From Candidatus Methylomirabilota bacterium (GTDB lineage Bacteria > Methylomirabilota > Methylomirabilia > Methylomirabilales > Methylomirabilaceae), in NCBI GenBank assembly GCA_016200385.1, contig JACQEV010000228.1, positions 1 to 5,161 of the forward strand: DNA of 5,161 bases, read 5' to 3'. How positions within the stretch are numbered: the stretch's first letter is position 1; every line of letters starts with the position of its first letter. Both the position numbers and the translations under genes were made by a program. The notes under the pieces are model-generated. The model had not been told where the DNA came from, made no database searches, and saw only the letters and a program-made list of their open reading frames with translations. Below are positions 1-5,161 of this stretch, piece by piece.

Positions 1-613
1 TGAGGATTCCCGCGACCGAGATCGGGATCACCACCTTCACAAACGCCCCGAACCGGCTCAGGCCATCGATCATCGCTGCCTCTTCGAGGTCCCTTGGGAT
101 GGCCTTGAAGAACCCCATCAAGAGCCAGGTGCAGAACGGGATGGTGAAGCTTGGATAGACCACGATCAGGGACCAGAGAGAGTCTTTTAGACCGAGATTG
201 GAGACGACCCGCGCGAGGGGGATAAACAGGATGGTGGGCGGGACCAAGTAGGTGAGAAAGATCCCGATGCCGAGCTGTTCTCCCACCCGCCCCGTCAATC
301 GGGCGAGGCTGTAGGCCGCCGGGACCGCCAGAAGGAGGGTGATGGCCACCACGAAGGTCCCCACGAGGGCAGTGTTCCAGAGCCATCTGCCGTAGAGCGT
401 GTCAAAGAACAGGACCCGCAAGTGCTCCAGGGTCGGGGGCTGGTTGTAGAGGAATGGGTTGTTCTTGATGCTCATGAGATCTGGAGTCCGTTTGAAAGTG
501 GTGACGAGCATCCAGTAAAAGGGGAAGGCGGCGAAGATCGTGAAGGCGGCCACGATGAGGAGGTGGGAACAACGAGCCCCCCATCTCTTCAATTTCCGAA
601 CGAGAGGCGACAT
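1..613 (-). CDS. CUT1-type ABC transporter permease, MalG-like (partial, 3' end outside window)
   Basis: Second inner-membrane permease of the importer; it should pair with the preceding MalF-like subunit to form the channel and contact the ATPase. I translated 204 residues from the ATG at 613. The first membrane segment lies at about 17-38, followed by a periplasmic stretch with the MalG-typical pattern around N57-F70, then further segments near 79-103, 116-137 and 145-169. The cytoplasmic EAA loop is clear at 177-197: E177-E-A-A-M-I-D-G184, ending V195-I-P197. This loop docks on the ATPase. Family members are about 270-290 residues, so about 70-80 C-terminal residues lie beyond the left edge. 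The start follows the stop of the upstream permease after one base and has a GGAGGT site 8 bases upstream, so translation is probably coupled. The family is certain; the substrate is unknown. Confidence 0.93.
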   Translation of the reverse strand, partial: MSPLVRKLKRWGARCSHLLIVAAFTIFAAFPFYWMLVTTFKRTPDLMSIKNNPFLYNQPPTLEHLRVLFFDTLYGRWLWNTALVGTFVVAITLLLAVPAAYSLARLTGRVGEQLGIGIFLTYLVPPTILFIPLARVVSNLGLKDSLWSLIVVYPSFTIPFCTWLLMGFFKAIPRDLEEAAMIDGLSRFGAFVKVVIPISVAGIL

Positions 614-614
614 C

Positions 615-1523
615 TTACGTTACCTCCGCCCGCCTGGCGATCCGAAGGAAGACGAAGGCCGCGGCGACGAGGACTGGGAAGAGAAACAGGGAGATGGCCG
701 CGCCTTCGGCGAGGTCTCCTCCCATGATGCCCGTGAAGAAGGCCAGGCTGGCCAGAACCTGGGTGGTGTCGTAAGGACCGCCCCGGGTCAGGACGAAGAT
801 CACGATCATGTCAGTGAACGTGAACACCATGCCAAAGAGGACGGCCACGATCATGATCGGGAGGACCAGCGGGATGGTAATTTGGAAGAGGTGTCGCCAG
901 AAGCCGGCCCCATCAACAGCGGCTGCGTCATGGAGGTCATGCGGGATCGAGCTGAGCCCACCCAGGAGGATCACTGTGGCCAGGGGTAGCTGTCGCCAGA
1001 CGTGCACCGCGATGACCGAGCCCATGGCCAGGTGAGGCACCCCCAGCCAGATGGGCCAGGTCTTGGGCCCGAAGATACCTACAGCCTGAAGTATCCAGTT
1101 GATGATGCTATAGATCGAATCCAGCATCCATAGCCAGCCGATGGTACCTAGCGAGATAGGCGCAACCCACGGGAGCAAGATCAGGAGCCGCACCAGCCAT
1201 TTTCCCCTGAAATCCTTTAACAGGGCCAGGGCCAGCGCCTTCGCCAGCACCAGGACCACGGCCTGAGAGACGAAGGTGAAGATCAGGGTATTCTTGAGAG
1301 ACTGTTGGAAGAGGGGGGTCTGGATCACGGCCCTGAAGTTCTTCAAGCCTACGAAGTGCATGGTCCTGCTTCCAATCGTGATGTCGCTAAGACTGTAGTA
1401 GAGGGCCAAGAAGAAGGGGAACCCAATCAGCAAAACGATGTACAGGACGGCGGGGGCGATCATGACCCGGCCAAGCCACTGCTCGCTATCGAGGAGGGCG
1501 TTGATGCGAGATGACATGGGCAT
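615..1523 (-). CDS. CUT1-type ABC transporter permease, MalF/UgpA-like
   Basis: First inner-membrane permease of the importer. From the ATG at 1523 it has 302 residues, normal for short MalF/UgpA-type subunits. Six membrane segments fall at about 20-43, 76-101, 110-134, 168-190, 220-244 and 275-293. The EAA loop that contacts the ATPase is at 197-218 (D199-A-A-A-x-D204-G205, ending I217-P218), and the family motif T246-R-G-G-P250 follows the fifth segment. The frame stays open to a TTG at 1571, but those extra 16 residues are only the other frame of the ATPase gene. ATG 1523 (MPMSS) or ATG 1517 (MSSRI) is more likely, and neither has a strong ribosome site (GGGCGG lies about 11 bases before 1523). 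The start overlaps the end of the ATPase gene by 38 bases, suggesting translational coupling. The product is certain as a family member; the exact start is not. Confidence 0.93.
   Translation of the reverse strand: MPMSSRINALLDSEQWLGRVMIAPAVLYIVLLIGFPFFLALYYSLSDITIGSRTMHFVGLKNFRAVIQTPLFQQSLKNTLIFTFVSQAVVLVLAKALALALLKDFRGKWLVRLLILLPWVAPISLGTIGWLWMLDSIYSIINWILQAVGIFGPKTWPIWLGVPHLAMGSVIAVHVWRQLPLATVILLGGLSSIPHDLHDAAAVDGAGFWRHLFQITIPLVLPIMIVAVLFGMVFTFTDMIVIFVLTRGGPYDTTQVLASLAFFTGIMGGDLAEGAAISLFLFPVLVAAAFVFLRIARRAEVT
622..627 (-). promoter_or_regulatory. Ribosome binding site of the MalG-like permease
   Basis: GGAGGT on the minus strand lies inside the last codons of the upstream permease gene, 8 bases before the ATG at 613. 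It supports that start and tight coupling of the two permease genes. Confidence 0.75.
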
Positions 1524-2412
1524 CCGCAAGCTTGCCGCCCAGGAACCCGTAAAGGAGCCGATCCGCCCCAAGGTGTTCGATCCGTGTCACTTTGAACTGG
1601 AAGGTTTCCAGGGTTTCCTGGGCTCTGTAAACCTCTCTGGGAAGGAAAGTCTCAGGGCGGAAGCCCACGATGACATCATGGTACTCGACAAGGTTCATCG
1701 GAGGCGACCCCAGGAAGGTGGCGACAAAGGTATCTGCCGGCTCATGGTAGATCTCCTGGGGAATTCCAAGCTGCCTCACCGTCCCCTGGTTCATGACGGC
1801 GATGCGGTCGCCCAGGCCCATGGCTTCAACCTGATCGTGGGTCACGTAAATGGTGGTCGTCCCGATCCTGCGCTGGAACTGCTGCAACTCCTCCCGAGCC
1901 GAGGTCCGCAGCTTCGCATCCAGATTGGAGAGGGGCTCGTCCAGCAGGAAGACGGTCGGCTCCCTGACGAGAGCCCTGGCCAAGGCCACGCGCTGTCTTT
2001 CTCCCCCCGAGAGTTCACGCGGCTTGCGGTGGAGCAGCTTCTCGATGCCGAACATCGAGGCGGCCCATTCAACCTTTGAATGCCAGGTCTCCTTCGCCAC
2101 CCCCTGGGCCTTCAGCGGGAAGGCGATATTCTTGAAAACGGTCATGTGGGGATAGAGGGCATAACTCTGGAAAACCATGGCGATCTTCCTCGCGCGCGGC
2201 GGAAGATCGTTCACCACCTGCCCTCCGATGAGGATCTCCCCGGAGGTAGGCTCTTCAAGGCCTGCGATCATGCGCAGGAGCGTGGTCTTCCCGCAGCCTG
2301 AGGGCCCCAGGAGAACCAGGAATTCCCCCTCCCGGGTGGAGAGGTCAACCCCGTTCACCGCCGCGACGTCTCCGAAGTACTTCTTGATGTTCCGTGTTTC
2401 CACAGTCGCCAT
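1486..2412 (-). CDS. ABC transporter ATP-binding protein, MalK/UgpC-like, shortened C-terminus
   Basis: Cytoplasmic ATPase that powers the importer; 308 residues. All nucleotide-binding motifs are intact: Walker A G36-P-S-G-C-G-K42-T-T44, Q-loop Q82, signature L134-S-G-G-E138, Walker B V154-F-L-L-D158-E159, D-loop S162-N-L-D165 and switch H192. The regulatory (TOBE/OB-fold) part starts near 235 and contains the MalK-type G250-F-R-P-E254 motif, but is small. Only about 8 residues separate P238-M-N-L241 from G250, against some 40 in E. coli MalK. The protein also stops at R308, soon after the L287-Y-G-F-L-G-G293 strand, whereas relatives continue for about 40-50 residues. The ATG at 2412 has a weak AAGGT site (2418-2422). 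The 3' end overlaps the next permease gene by 38 bases. Catalysis should be intact; regulation or dimer contacts through the C-terminus may be altered. Confidence 0.94.
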   Translation of the reverse strand: MATVETRNIKKYFGDVAAVNGVDLSTREGEFLVLLGPSGCGKTTLLRMIAGLEEPTSGEILIGGQVVNDLPPRARKIAMVFQSYALYPHMTVFKNIAFPLKAQGVAKETWHSKVEWAASMFGIEKLLHRKPRELSGGERQRVALARALVREPTVFLLDEPLSNLDAKLRTSAREELQQFQRRIGTTTIYVTHDQVEAMGLGDRIAVMNQGTVRQLGIPQEIYHEPADTFVATFLGSPPMNLVEYHDVIVGFRPETFLPREVYRAQETLETFQFKVTRIEHLGADRLLYGFLGGKLADAHVISHQRPPR

Positions 2413-2460
2413 ACGCTACCTTACTTTACTCTCGTGGAGAAAACCCTACCGCTCACATTG

Positions 2461-2515
2461 CGTTGCCAGGCAACGTGGAAGGAGGCTCCTTTTGGGGGAG
2501 CCTCCTTCCGGCAAC
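2461..2515 (-). terminator. Strong stem-loop between binding-protein and ATPase genes (possible partial terminator or mRNA stabiliser)
   Basis: A perfect 13-bp inverted repeat has arms at 2477-2489 and 2497-2509 and a 7-base loop. Immediately downstream in the transcript is a second perfect 7-bp hairpin (arms 2461-2467 and 2469-2475, one-base centre). The GTTGCC at the 5' edge (2515-2510) repeats the arm sequence of the small hairpin, so it could pair instead with GGCAAC at 2474-2469 or 2467-2462. No U-run follows on either strand, so this is not a textbook intrinsic terminator. Stem-loops at this place in binding-protein operons are known, as after malE, to protect the upstream message and lower downstream expression; that role is inferred here. 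Confidence 0.6.
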
Positions 2516-2568
2516 AGGATGCCTCTACCCGGCCGAATGCATAGTCGATTGATTTAACGCTCGCCGGA

Positions 2569-3921
2569 CTACACGAGCCCCTTCTCCTTCCATTTCGCGA
2601 AGATCCGCTTGCAGGCCGCATCCGCCTGCTTGATGGCATCCTCGGGGGTCTCGGCCCCGCTGGCAGCCTTGGCGAACATATTGTTAATCACCCATGTCGC
2701 GAAGATCTCGTCGATCGCCGCATTGGCGTAGCCCGGGTACCCGACGTTGGTCGCCCAGCTCAGGACGTCTTCCAGGACTTTGTACTTATCGGGTGGGTGG
2801 GCTTTGGGATCGTGGGCGATAGCCTTCTTCAAATCGGGAACGGTTTTGGGGAAACAGGGGAAGTTGTAAAACTCGCTGGCCATGAAAGCCTTCCTGAAGT
2901 TGCCGACATAGTCAACGAGGAACTTCTTGGCTCCCTCTTTATTCTCGGCGAATTTCCAGATGACGTAGCAGTCCATGACGTGCTCGAGCCCAATGGCCCG
3001 CACCGGGCCCTTCAGGGCCTTCGTCAACTGGATCTTCTTGGACATGTCCGGGTTTTCCTTCTCGGCAACCCGCGTGGTAGAGATGGCGTTCAAGACCACT
3101 GAGAGCTTACCGGAAACGACTCCCCGGTTATTGGAGGAGGCGTCCCAGGCGAAGACCTCCGGGGTCATGGTCTCCTCGAAGAGGGCCTTGACGAACTTGA
3201 CCGCCTCGAGCGTCTCCTTGGAGTTCAGGATTAGATTGCCGTCTCTGTCCTGCTCCGAGGCTCCGAAGGAGTACATGATCGTTCGCATCGCCATGCCCGT
3301 GTCGATTTCTGGAGACAGGCCGATGCCCACGGGATTGCCGAACTGCTGTTTGATCTTCCGCCCGCCGACCCGGACATCGTCCCAGGTGGATGGTCCCTTG
3401 GGCATTCCCACCGCCGTGAAGAGGTCTTGCCGGTAGTTAACGGGGTCGGGGACGAAAGAGTCTGAGAAGCCGTAATACTTCTTGGTCTTGGGGTTGTAGG
3501 TGCTCTTGATGGCGAGGTCGATCGGATCACCGTACTTGCGACGGCACTCCTCGTAGATCTCCTTGTGGTCGATGACCTGGTCTTCAAAGGTTGGCGAAGG
3601 CCACATGAAGAGGAACAGGTCGTGACCCTTCTGGGCAGCGACCTCGGCGGCACCTTGGGCATTCAGCGCGGCGAGGCCGACGTTGTCAACGGTGACCTCC
3701 GTGTCGTTCGCCTCCCCCCATTCCTTGATGTATGTCTTGTTGAACCACTCATCATAGGCTGGAACGAAGTGGACCCACTGGAGGATCTTCAGCTTCTTCT
3801 TTGCCGCGTGGGCGCGCCCGGGGATGATAATCGCCGGGCCCAGCCCCGCAGCGAGCGCTCCTGCCCCGGCAGCCTTGATAAAGTCCCGTCTAGTAATAGT
3901 CCCCCGCTTCTTCACTGCCAT
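2569..3921 (-). CDS. ABC transporter extracellular solute-binding protein (CUT1/family 1-like), Tat-exported
   Basis: Periplasmic or cell-surface receptor that should capture the solute and deliver it to the two permeases; 450 residues, a normal length for this family. The N-terminus is a twin-arginine signal: T10-R11-R12-D13-F14-I15-K16, an alanine/glycine-rich core at about 17-33, and a likely cleavage A37-H38-A39|A40. There is no lipobox cysteine, so it appears soluble or loosely attached. The mature part begins K-K-K-L-K-I-L, the usual first strand, and has the G-H-D-L-F-L-F strand near 98 and aromatic-rich segments typical of two-lobed sugar-type binding proteins. The ATG at 3921 has a strong AGGAGGG site (3928-3934). 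It is the first gene of the operon, with a 156-bp gap and stem-loop before the ATPase gene, consistent with higher expression of the receptor. The ligand cannot be inferred; sugars, polyols, glycerol phosphates and other small organics are all possible. Confidence 0.92.
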   Translation of the reverse strand: MAVKKRGTITRRDFIKAAGAGALAAGLGPAIIIPGRAHAAKKKLKILQWVHFVPAYDEWFNKTYIKEWGEANDTEVTVDNVGLAALNAQGAAEVAAQKGHDLFLFMWPSPTFEDQVIDHKEIYEECRRKYGDPIDLAIKSTYNPKTKKYYGFSDSFVPDPVNYRQDLFTAVGMPKGPSTWDDVRVGGRKIKQQFGNPVGIGLSPEIDTGMAMRTIMYSFGASEQDRDGNLILNSKETLEAVKFVKALFEETMTPEVFAWDASSNNRGVVSGKLSVVLNAISTTRVAEKENPDMSKKIQLTKALKGPVRAIGLEHVMDCYVIWKFAENKEGAKKFLVDYVGNFRKAFMASEFYNFPCFPKTVPDLKKAIAHDPKAHPPDKYKVLEDVLSWATNVGYPGYANAAIDEIFATWVINNMFAKAASGAETPEDAIKQADAACKRIFAKWKEKGLV

Positions 3922-3927
3922 GTCATA

Positions 3928-3934
3928 CCCTCCT
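3928..3934 (-). promoter_or_regulatory. Ribosome binding site of the solute-binding protein gene
   Basis: AGGAGGG on the minus strand, 6 bases before the ATG at 3921, is the strongest Shine-Dalgarno match in the window and fixes the start. It sits just downstream of a short hairpin (3941-3958). Confidence 0.8.
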
Positions 3935-3940
3935 TTTTGC

Positions 3941-3966
3941 GCCGATCCGACTATCGGCCTGATCGG
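3941..3966 (-). promoter_or_regulatory. Leader hairpin upstream of the binding-protein ribosome site
   Basis: In the transcript leader, GCCGAT (3958-3953) and ATCGGC (3946-3941) form a perfect 6-bp stem with a 6-base loop. A competing fold is possible: CCGAT at 3966-3962 with ATCGG at 3946-3942, enclosing a CCGA/TCGG mini-stem. The hairpin ends 6 bases from the AGGAGGG site without covering it. It matches no riboswitch that I recognise. A role in mRNA protection or translation control is only inferred. Confidence 0.35.
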
Positions 3967-4026
3967 TGACCCTTGGGCCGAACGACCTGCTCAGGATCGC
4001 CTCCCCCCGGAAGCTTAGGGCTTTTG

Positions 4027-4054
4027 CCTATCACATAGCTGATCGAAAAGTCAA
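4027..4054 (-). promoter_or_regulatory. Candidate sigma70-like promoter for the ABC importer operon
   Basis: On the minus strand TTGACT (4054-4049; 5 of 6 to the -35 consensus) is followed after 16 bases by GATAGG (4032-4027; 3 of 6 to the -10 consensus). Transcription would start near 4020 and leave a leader of about 100 bases before the binding-protein ATG. The -10 is weak, which would fit an activated promoter. Confidence 0.35.
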
Positions 4055-4090
4055 GGGAAATCCAGATGCCTGGCGCCCGTGGCCTTGACT
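4049..4090. repeat. Perfect 8-bp inverted repeat spanning the divergent control region
   Basis: AGTCAAGG (4049-4056) and CCTTGACT (4083-4090) are exact reverse complements separated by 26 bases. Each arm contains the -35 candidate of one of the two divergent promoters. The space between also holds CCAG-N4-CTGG (4062-4073) and the palindrome GGCGCC (4072-4077). It could be a regulator-binding site, or simply the consequence of two similar -35 boxes facing apart. Confidence 0.4.
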
Positions 4091-4113
4091 GCCCTGGATC
4101 GTTGCGGTAGAGT
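4085..4113 (+). promoter_or_regulatory. Candidate sigma70-like promoter for the AOR-family gene
   Basis: TTGACT (4085-4090; 5 of 6 to the -35 consensus) and TAGAGT (4108-4113; 4 of 6 to the -10 consensus) are separated by exactly 17 bases. Transcription would start near 4120, about 19 bases before the ATG at 4139. Confidence 0.5.
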
Positions 4114-4138
4114 CGTCACGAAAATACATGGGGTTTGG

Positions 4139-5161
4139 ATGCTAGGATATGGTGGAAGAATCCTTTTCGTTGATCTGACCTCTTCGGCGGCTCATATTGA
4201 GTCGTTCGATGAGGCATTCGCTCGTCGCTATCTTGGTGGCAACGGCTTCGCGGCCAAGCTCCTCTACGACCATGTGCGGCCAGGTATCGACCCCTTCGAT
4301 CCTGACAACCTGATCGTCTTTGCTGTCGGTCCCATCACCGATACGACGGTCGTCGGCAACAGCCGCGCCTGCGTGGCGTCCAAATCCCCCCTCACCGGTC
4401 TCTTCTTCGACTCCACGTTCGGCGGCCGCTTCCCCGCCACGATGAAGCGGACTGGCTTCGACGCCATCGCCATCTCGGGCAAGGCCGATCGGCCGGTCTA
4501 CCTCCTGGTGGAGGAGTCCGGTGCCTCTGTCAAGCCCGCCTCGCATCTCTGGGGAAAGACAACGATCGAGGCTGTGCAGGCGATCCAGGCGGTAGAAGGG
4601 CCGGAGGCTGACGCGATTGCCATCGGCCCCGCCGGCGAGAACCTGGTGCGCTTCGCGGCCATCGCTCACTATTGGAAGAATCGGGAGGGGCTGTCGGGCC
4701 GTGGTGGCATCGGCGCGGTCATGGGCGCCAAGCGATTAAAGGCGGTGGCGGTCAGGGGAGGGCGCAAGACCGAGGTGGCCGACCCCGCCGGGCTCAAGAC
4801 TCTCCTCTCCGAGAGCCACCAGCCCATCAAGACCGGGACCGCCGCCTTGTCAAGCTACGGGACCCCCTTCCTCGTCAACGCGACGAACGCCATCGGGGCC
4901 CTCGGCACCCTCAACGAACGGACAGAGGTCTGCGAGGGAGCATATGAGATCAGCGCGGAACGGTTCAAGGAGGTCTACTTCAAGAAGGATACGACCTGCC
5001 TGAAGTGCTCGGTGGCCTGTGGCAAGACCTATCAGGTGCAGGAGGGGGAGTTCGCGGGAACAGTGGCGAAGATGCCGGAGTTCGAGACGATCTTCGCTCT
5101 CGGCACGATGACGGGGAACCTGCATGCCGCCTCTCTGATCAAGTTGAACGAGATGTGCGAC
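4139..5161 (+). CDS. Aldehyde:ferredoxin oxidoreductase family protein, tungstopterin-type (partial, 3' end outside window)
   Basis: Probable cytoplasmic tungsten (or molybdenum) bis-pterin enzyme that oxidises an aldehyde to the carboxylic acid and passes electrons to ferredoxin or another low-potential carrier. The reading frame is open for all 341 codons to the window edge; family members have about 600-620. The N-terminus G3-Y-G-G-R-I-L-F-V-D-L13 and the segments G33-G-N-G-F, G64-P-I, S75-R76 and K82-S-P-L-T-G87 are typical of the pterin-binding AOR N-terminal domain, as is G189-G-I-G-A-V-M-G196 followed by L200-K-A-V-A-V-R206. The iron-sulfur motif is C287-X2-C290-X3-C294; the fourth ligand cysteine would lie beyond the edge. 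E314-F-E316-T resembles the family's EYET active-site segment. D341, the last residue, probably begins the first DxxGL pterin motif. ATG 4139 is chosen because it gives the family N-terminus; GGGG at 4130-4133 is a modest ribosome site. It is divergent from the ABC importer operon. The aldehyde substrate is unknown. Confidence 0.93.
   Translation, partial: MLGYGGRILFVDLTSSAAHIESFDEAFARRYLGGNGFAAKLLYDHVRPGIDPFDPDNLIVFAVGPITDTTVVGNSRACVASKSPLTGLFFDSTFGGRFPATMKRTGFDAIAISGKADRPVYLLVEESGASVKPASHLWGKTTIEAVQAIQAVEGPEADAIAIGPAGENLVRFAAIAHYWKNREGLSGRGGIGAVMGAKRLKAVAVRGGRKTEVADPAGLKTLLSESHQPIKTGTAALSSYGTPFLVNATNAIGALGTLNERTEVCEGAYEISAERFKEVYFKKDTTCLKCSVACGKTYQVQEGEFAGTVAKMPEFETIFALGTMTGNLHAASLIKLNEMCD

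Noticed and set aside
540..989. 149-codon open frame on the plus strand opposite the permease genes
   Set aside because: Its translation is dominated by charged residues from the complement of hydrophobic membrane codons; it is an antisense shadow.
1524..1571. TTG-started 16-residue N-terminal extension of the MalF-like permease
   Set aside because: The extension is the off-frame reading of the ATPase 3' end, has no ribosome site, and family members start close to the MPMSS/MSSRI methionines.
1438..2079. 213-codon open frame on the plus strand opposite the ATPase gene
   Set aside because: It lies over the Walker B, signature and switch-histidine coding region of the ATPase and its translation shows no family features.
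615..3921. A tungstate or molybdate transporter serving the AOR
   Set aside because: Tup, Wtp and Mod systems have one permease type and smaller binding proteins of about 250-350 residues. Here there are two distinct MalF/MalG-like permeases and a 450-residue sugar-type receptor.
4128..4130. Alternative ATG upstream of the AOR start
   Set aside because: It is in another frame and meets a TAG after five codons; only ATG 4139 yields the AOR N-terminus.
3922..4138. Molybdenum/tungsten cofactor or other known riboswitch in the divergent region
   Set aside because: The AOR leader is only about 19 bases from the predicted start, and the roughly 100-base receptor leader shows only short hairpins without a recognisable riboswitch core.
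4142..4669. 175-codon open frame on the minus strand opposite the AOR gene
   Set aside because: It is antisense to a clear AOR domain, has a low-complexity charged composition and no recognisable motif or ribosome site; it is a shadow of the GC-rich plus-strand gene.
1..5161. CRISPR array, insertion sequence, tRNA or rRNA
   Set aside because: No regularly spaced repeats, transposase-like frame, terminal inverted repeats or conserved stable-RNA segments were seen on either strand.

Overview
The window looks like a chromosomal fragment from a GC-rich (roughly 58-60% by eye) bacterium that may be anaerobic or microaerobic. The evidence is compact operon structure, Shine-Dalgarno sites, sigma70-like promoters, a twin-arginine signal peptide and a tungsten-type aldehyde:ferredoxin oxidoreductase (AOR). 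No rRNA, tRNA or marker gene fixes the taxon. A soil or subsurface lineage such as Rokubacteria/Methylomirabilota or a deltaproteobacterium-like group would fit, but this is an impression from protein style only.

The left 3.9 kb, on the minus strand, is one ABC importer operon of the CUT1 (maltose/glycerol-phosphate-like) type. In transcription order it holds a Tat-exported solute-binding protein (3921-2569), a 156-bp spacer with a strong 13-bp stem-loop, a MalK/UgpC-like ATPase (2412-1486), a MalF-like permease (about 1523-615) and a MalG-like permease (613 to beyond the left edge). The ATPase has a shortened C-terminal domain, and its 3' end overlaps the start of the first permease gene. 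The two permease genes are one base apart. This is a complete importer apart from the missing C-terminus of the last permease. Its substrate cannot be read from sequence.

A divergent control region (3922-4138) separates this operon from the right-hand gene. It holds back-to-back promoter candidates whose -35 hexamers lie in the arms of a perfect 8-bp inverted repeat, plus a hairpin just upstream of the binding-protein ribosome site.

The right 1.0 kb, on the plus strand, is the first 341 codons of an AOR-family oxidoreductase (4139 to beyond the right edge), with the pterin-binding N-terminal domain and the CX2CX3C iron-sulfur motif. The shared control region suggests, without proving, that the importer supplies a compound whose breakdown yields an aldehyde for the AOR. 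No mobile element, CRISPR array or stable RNA gene is visible. The window holds recognisable families in an interesting arrangement rather than a clearly new system.
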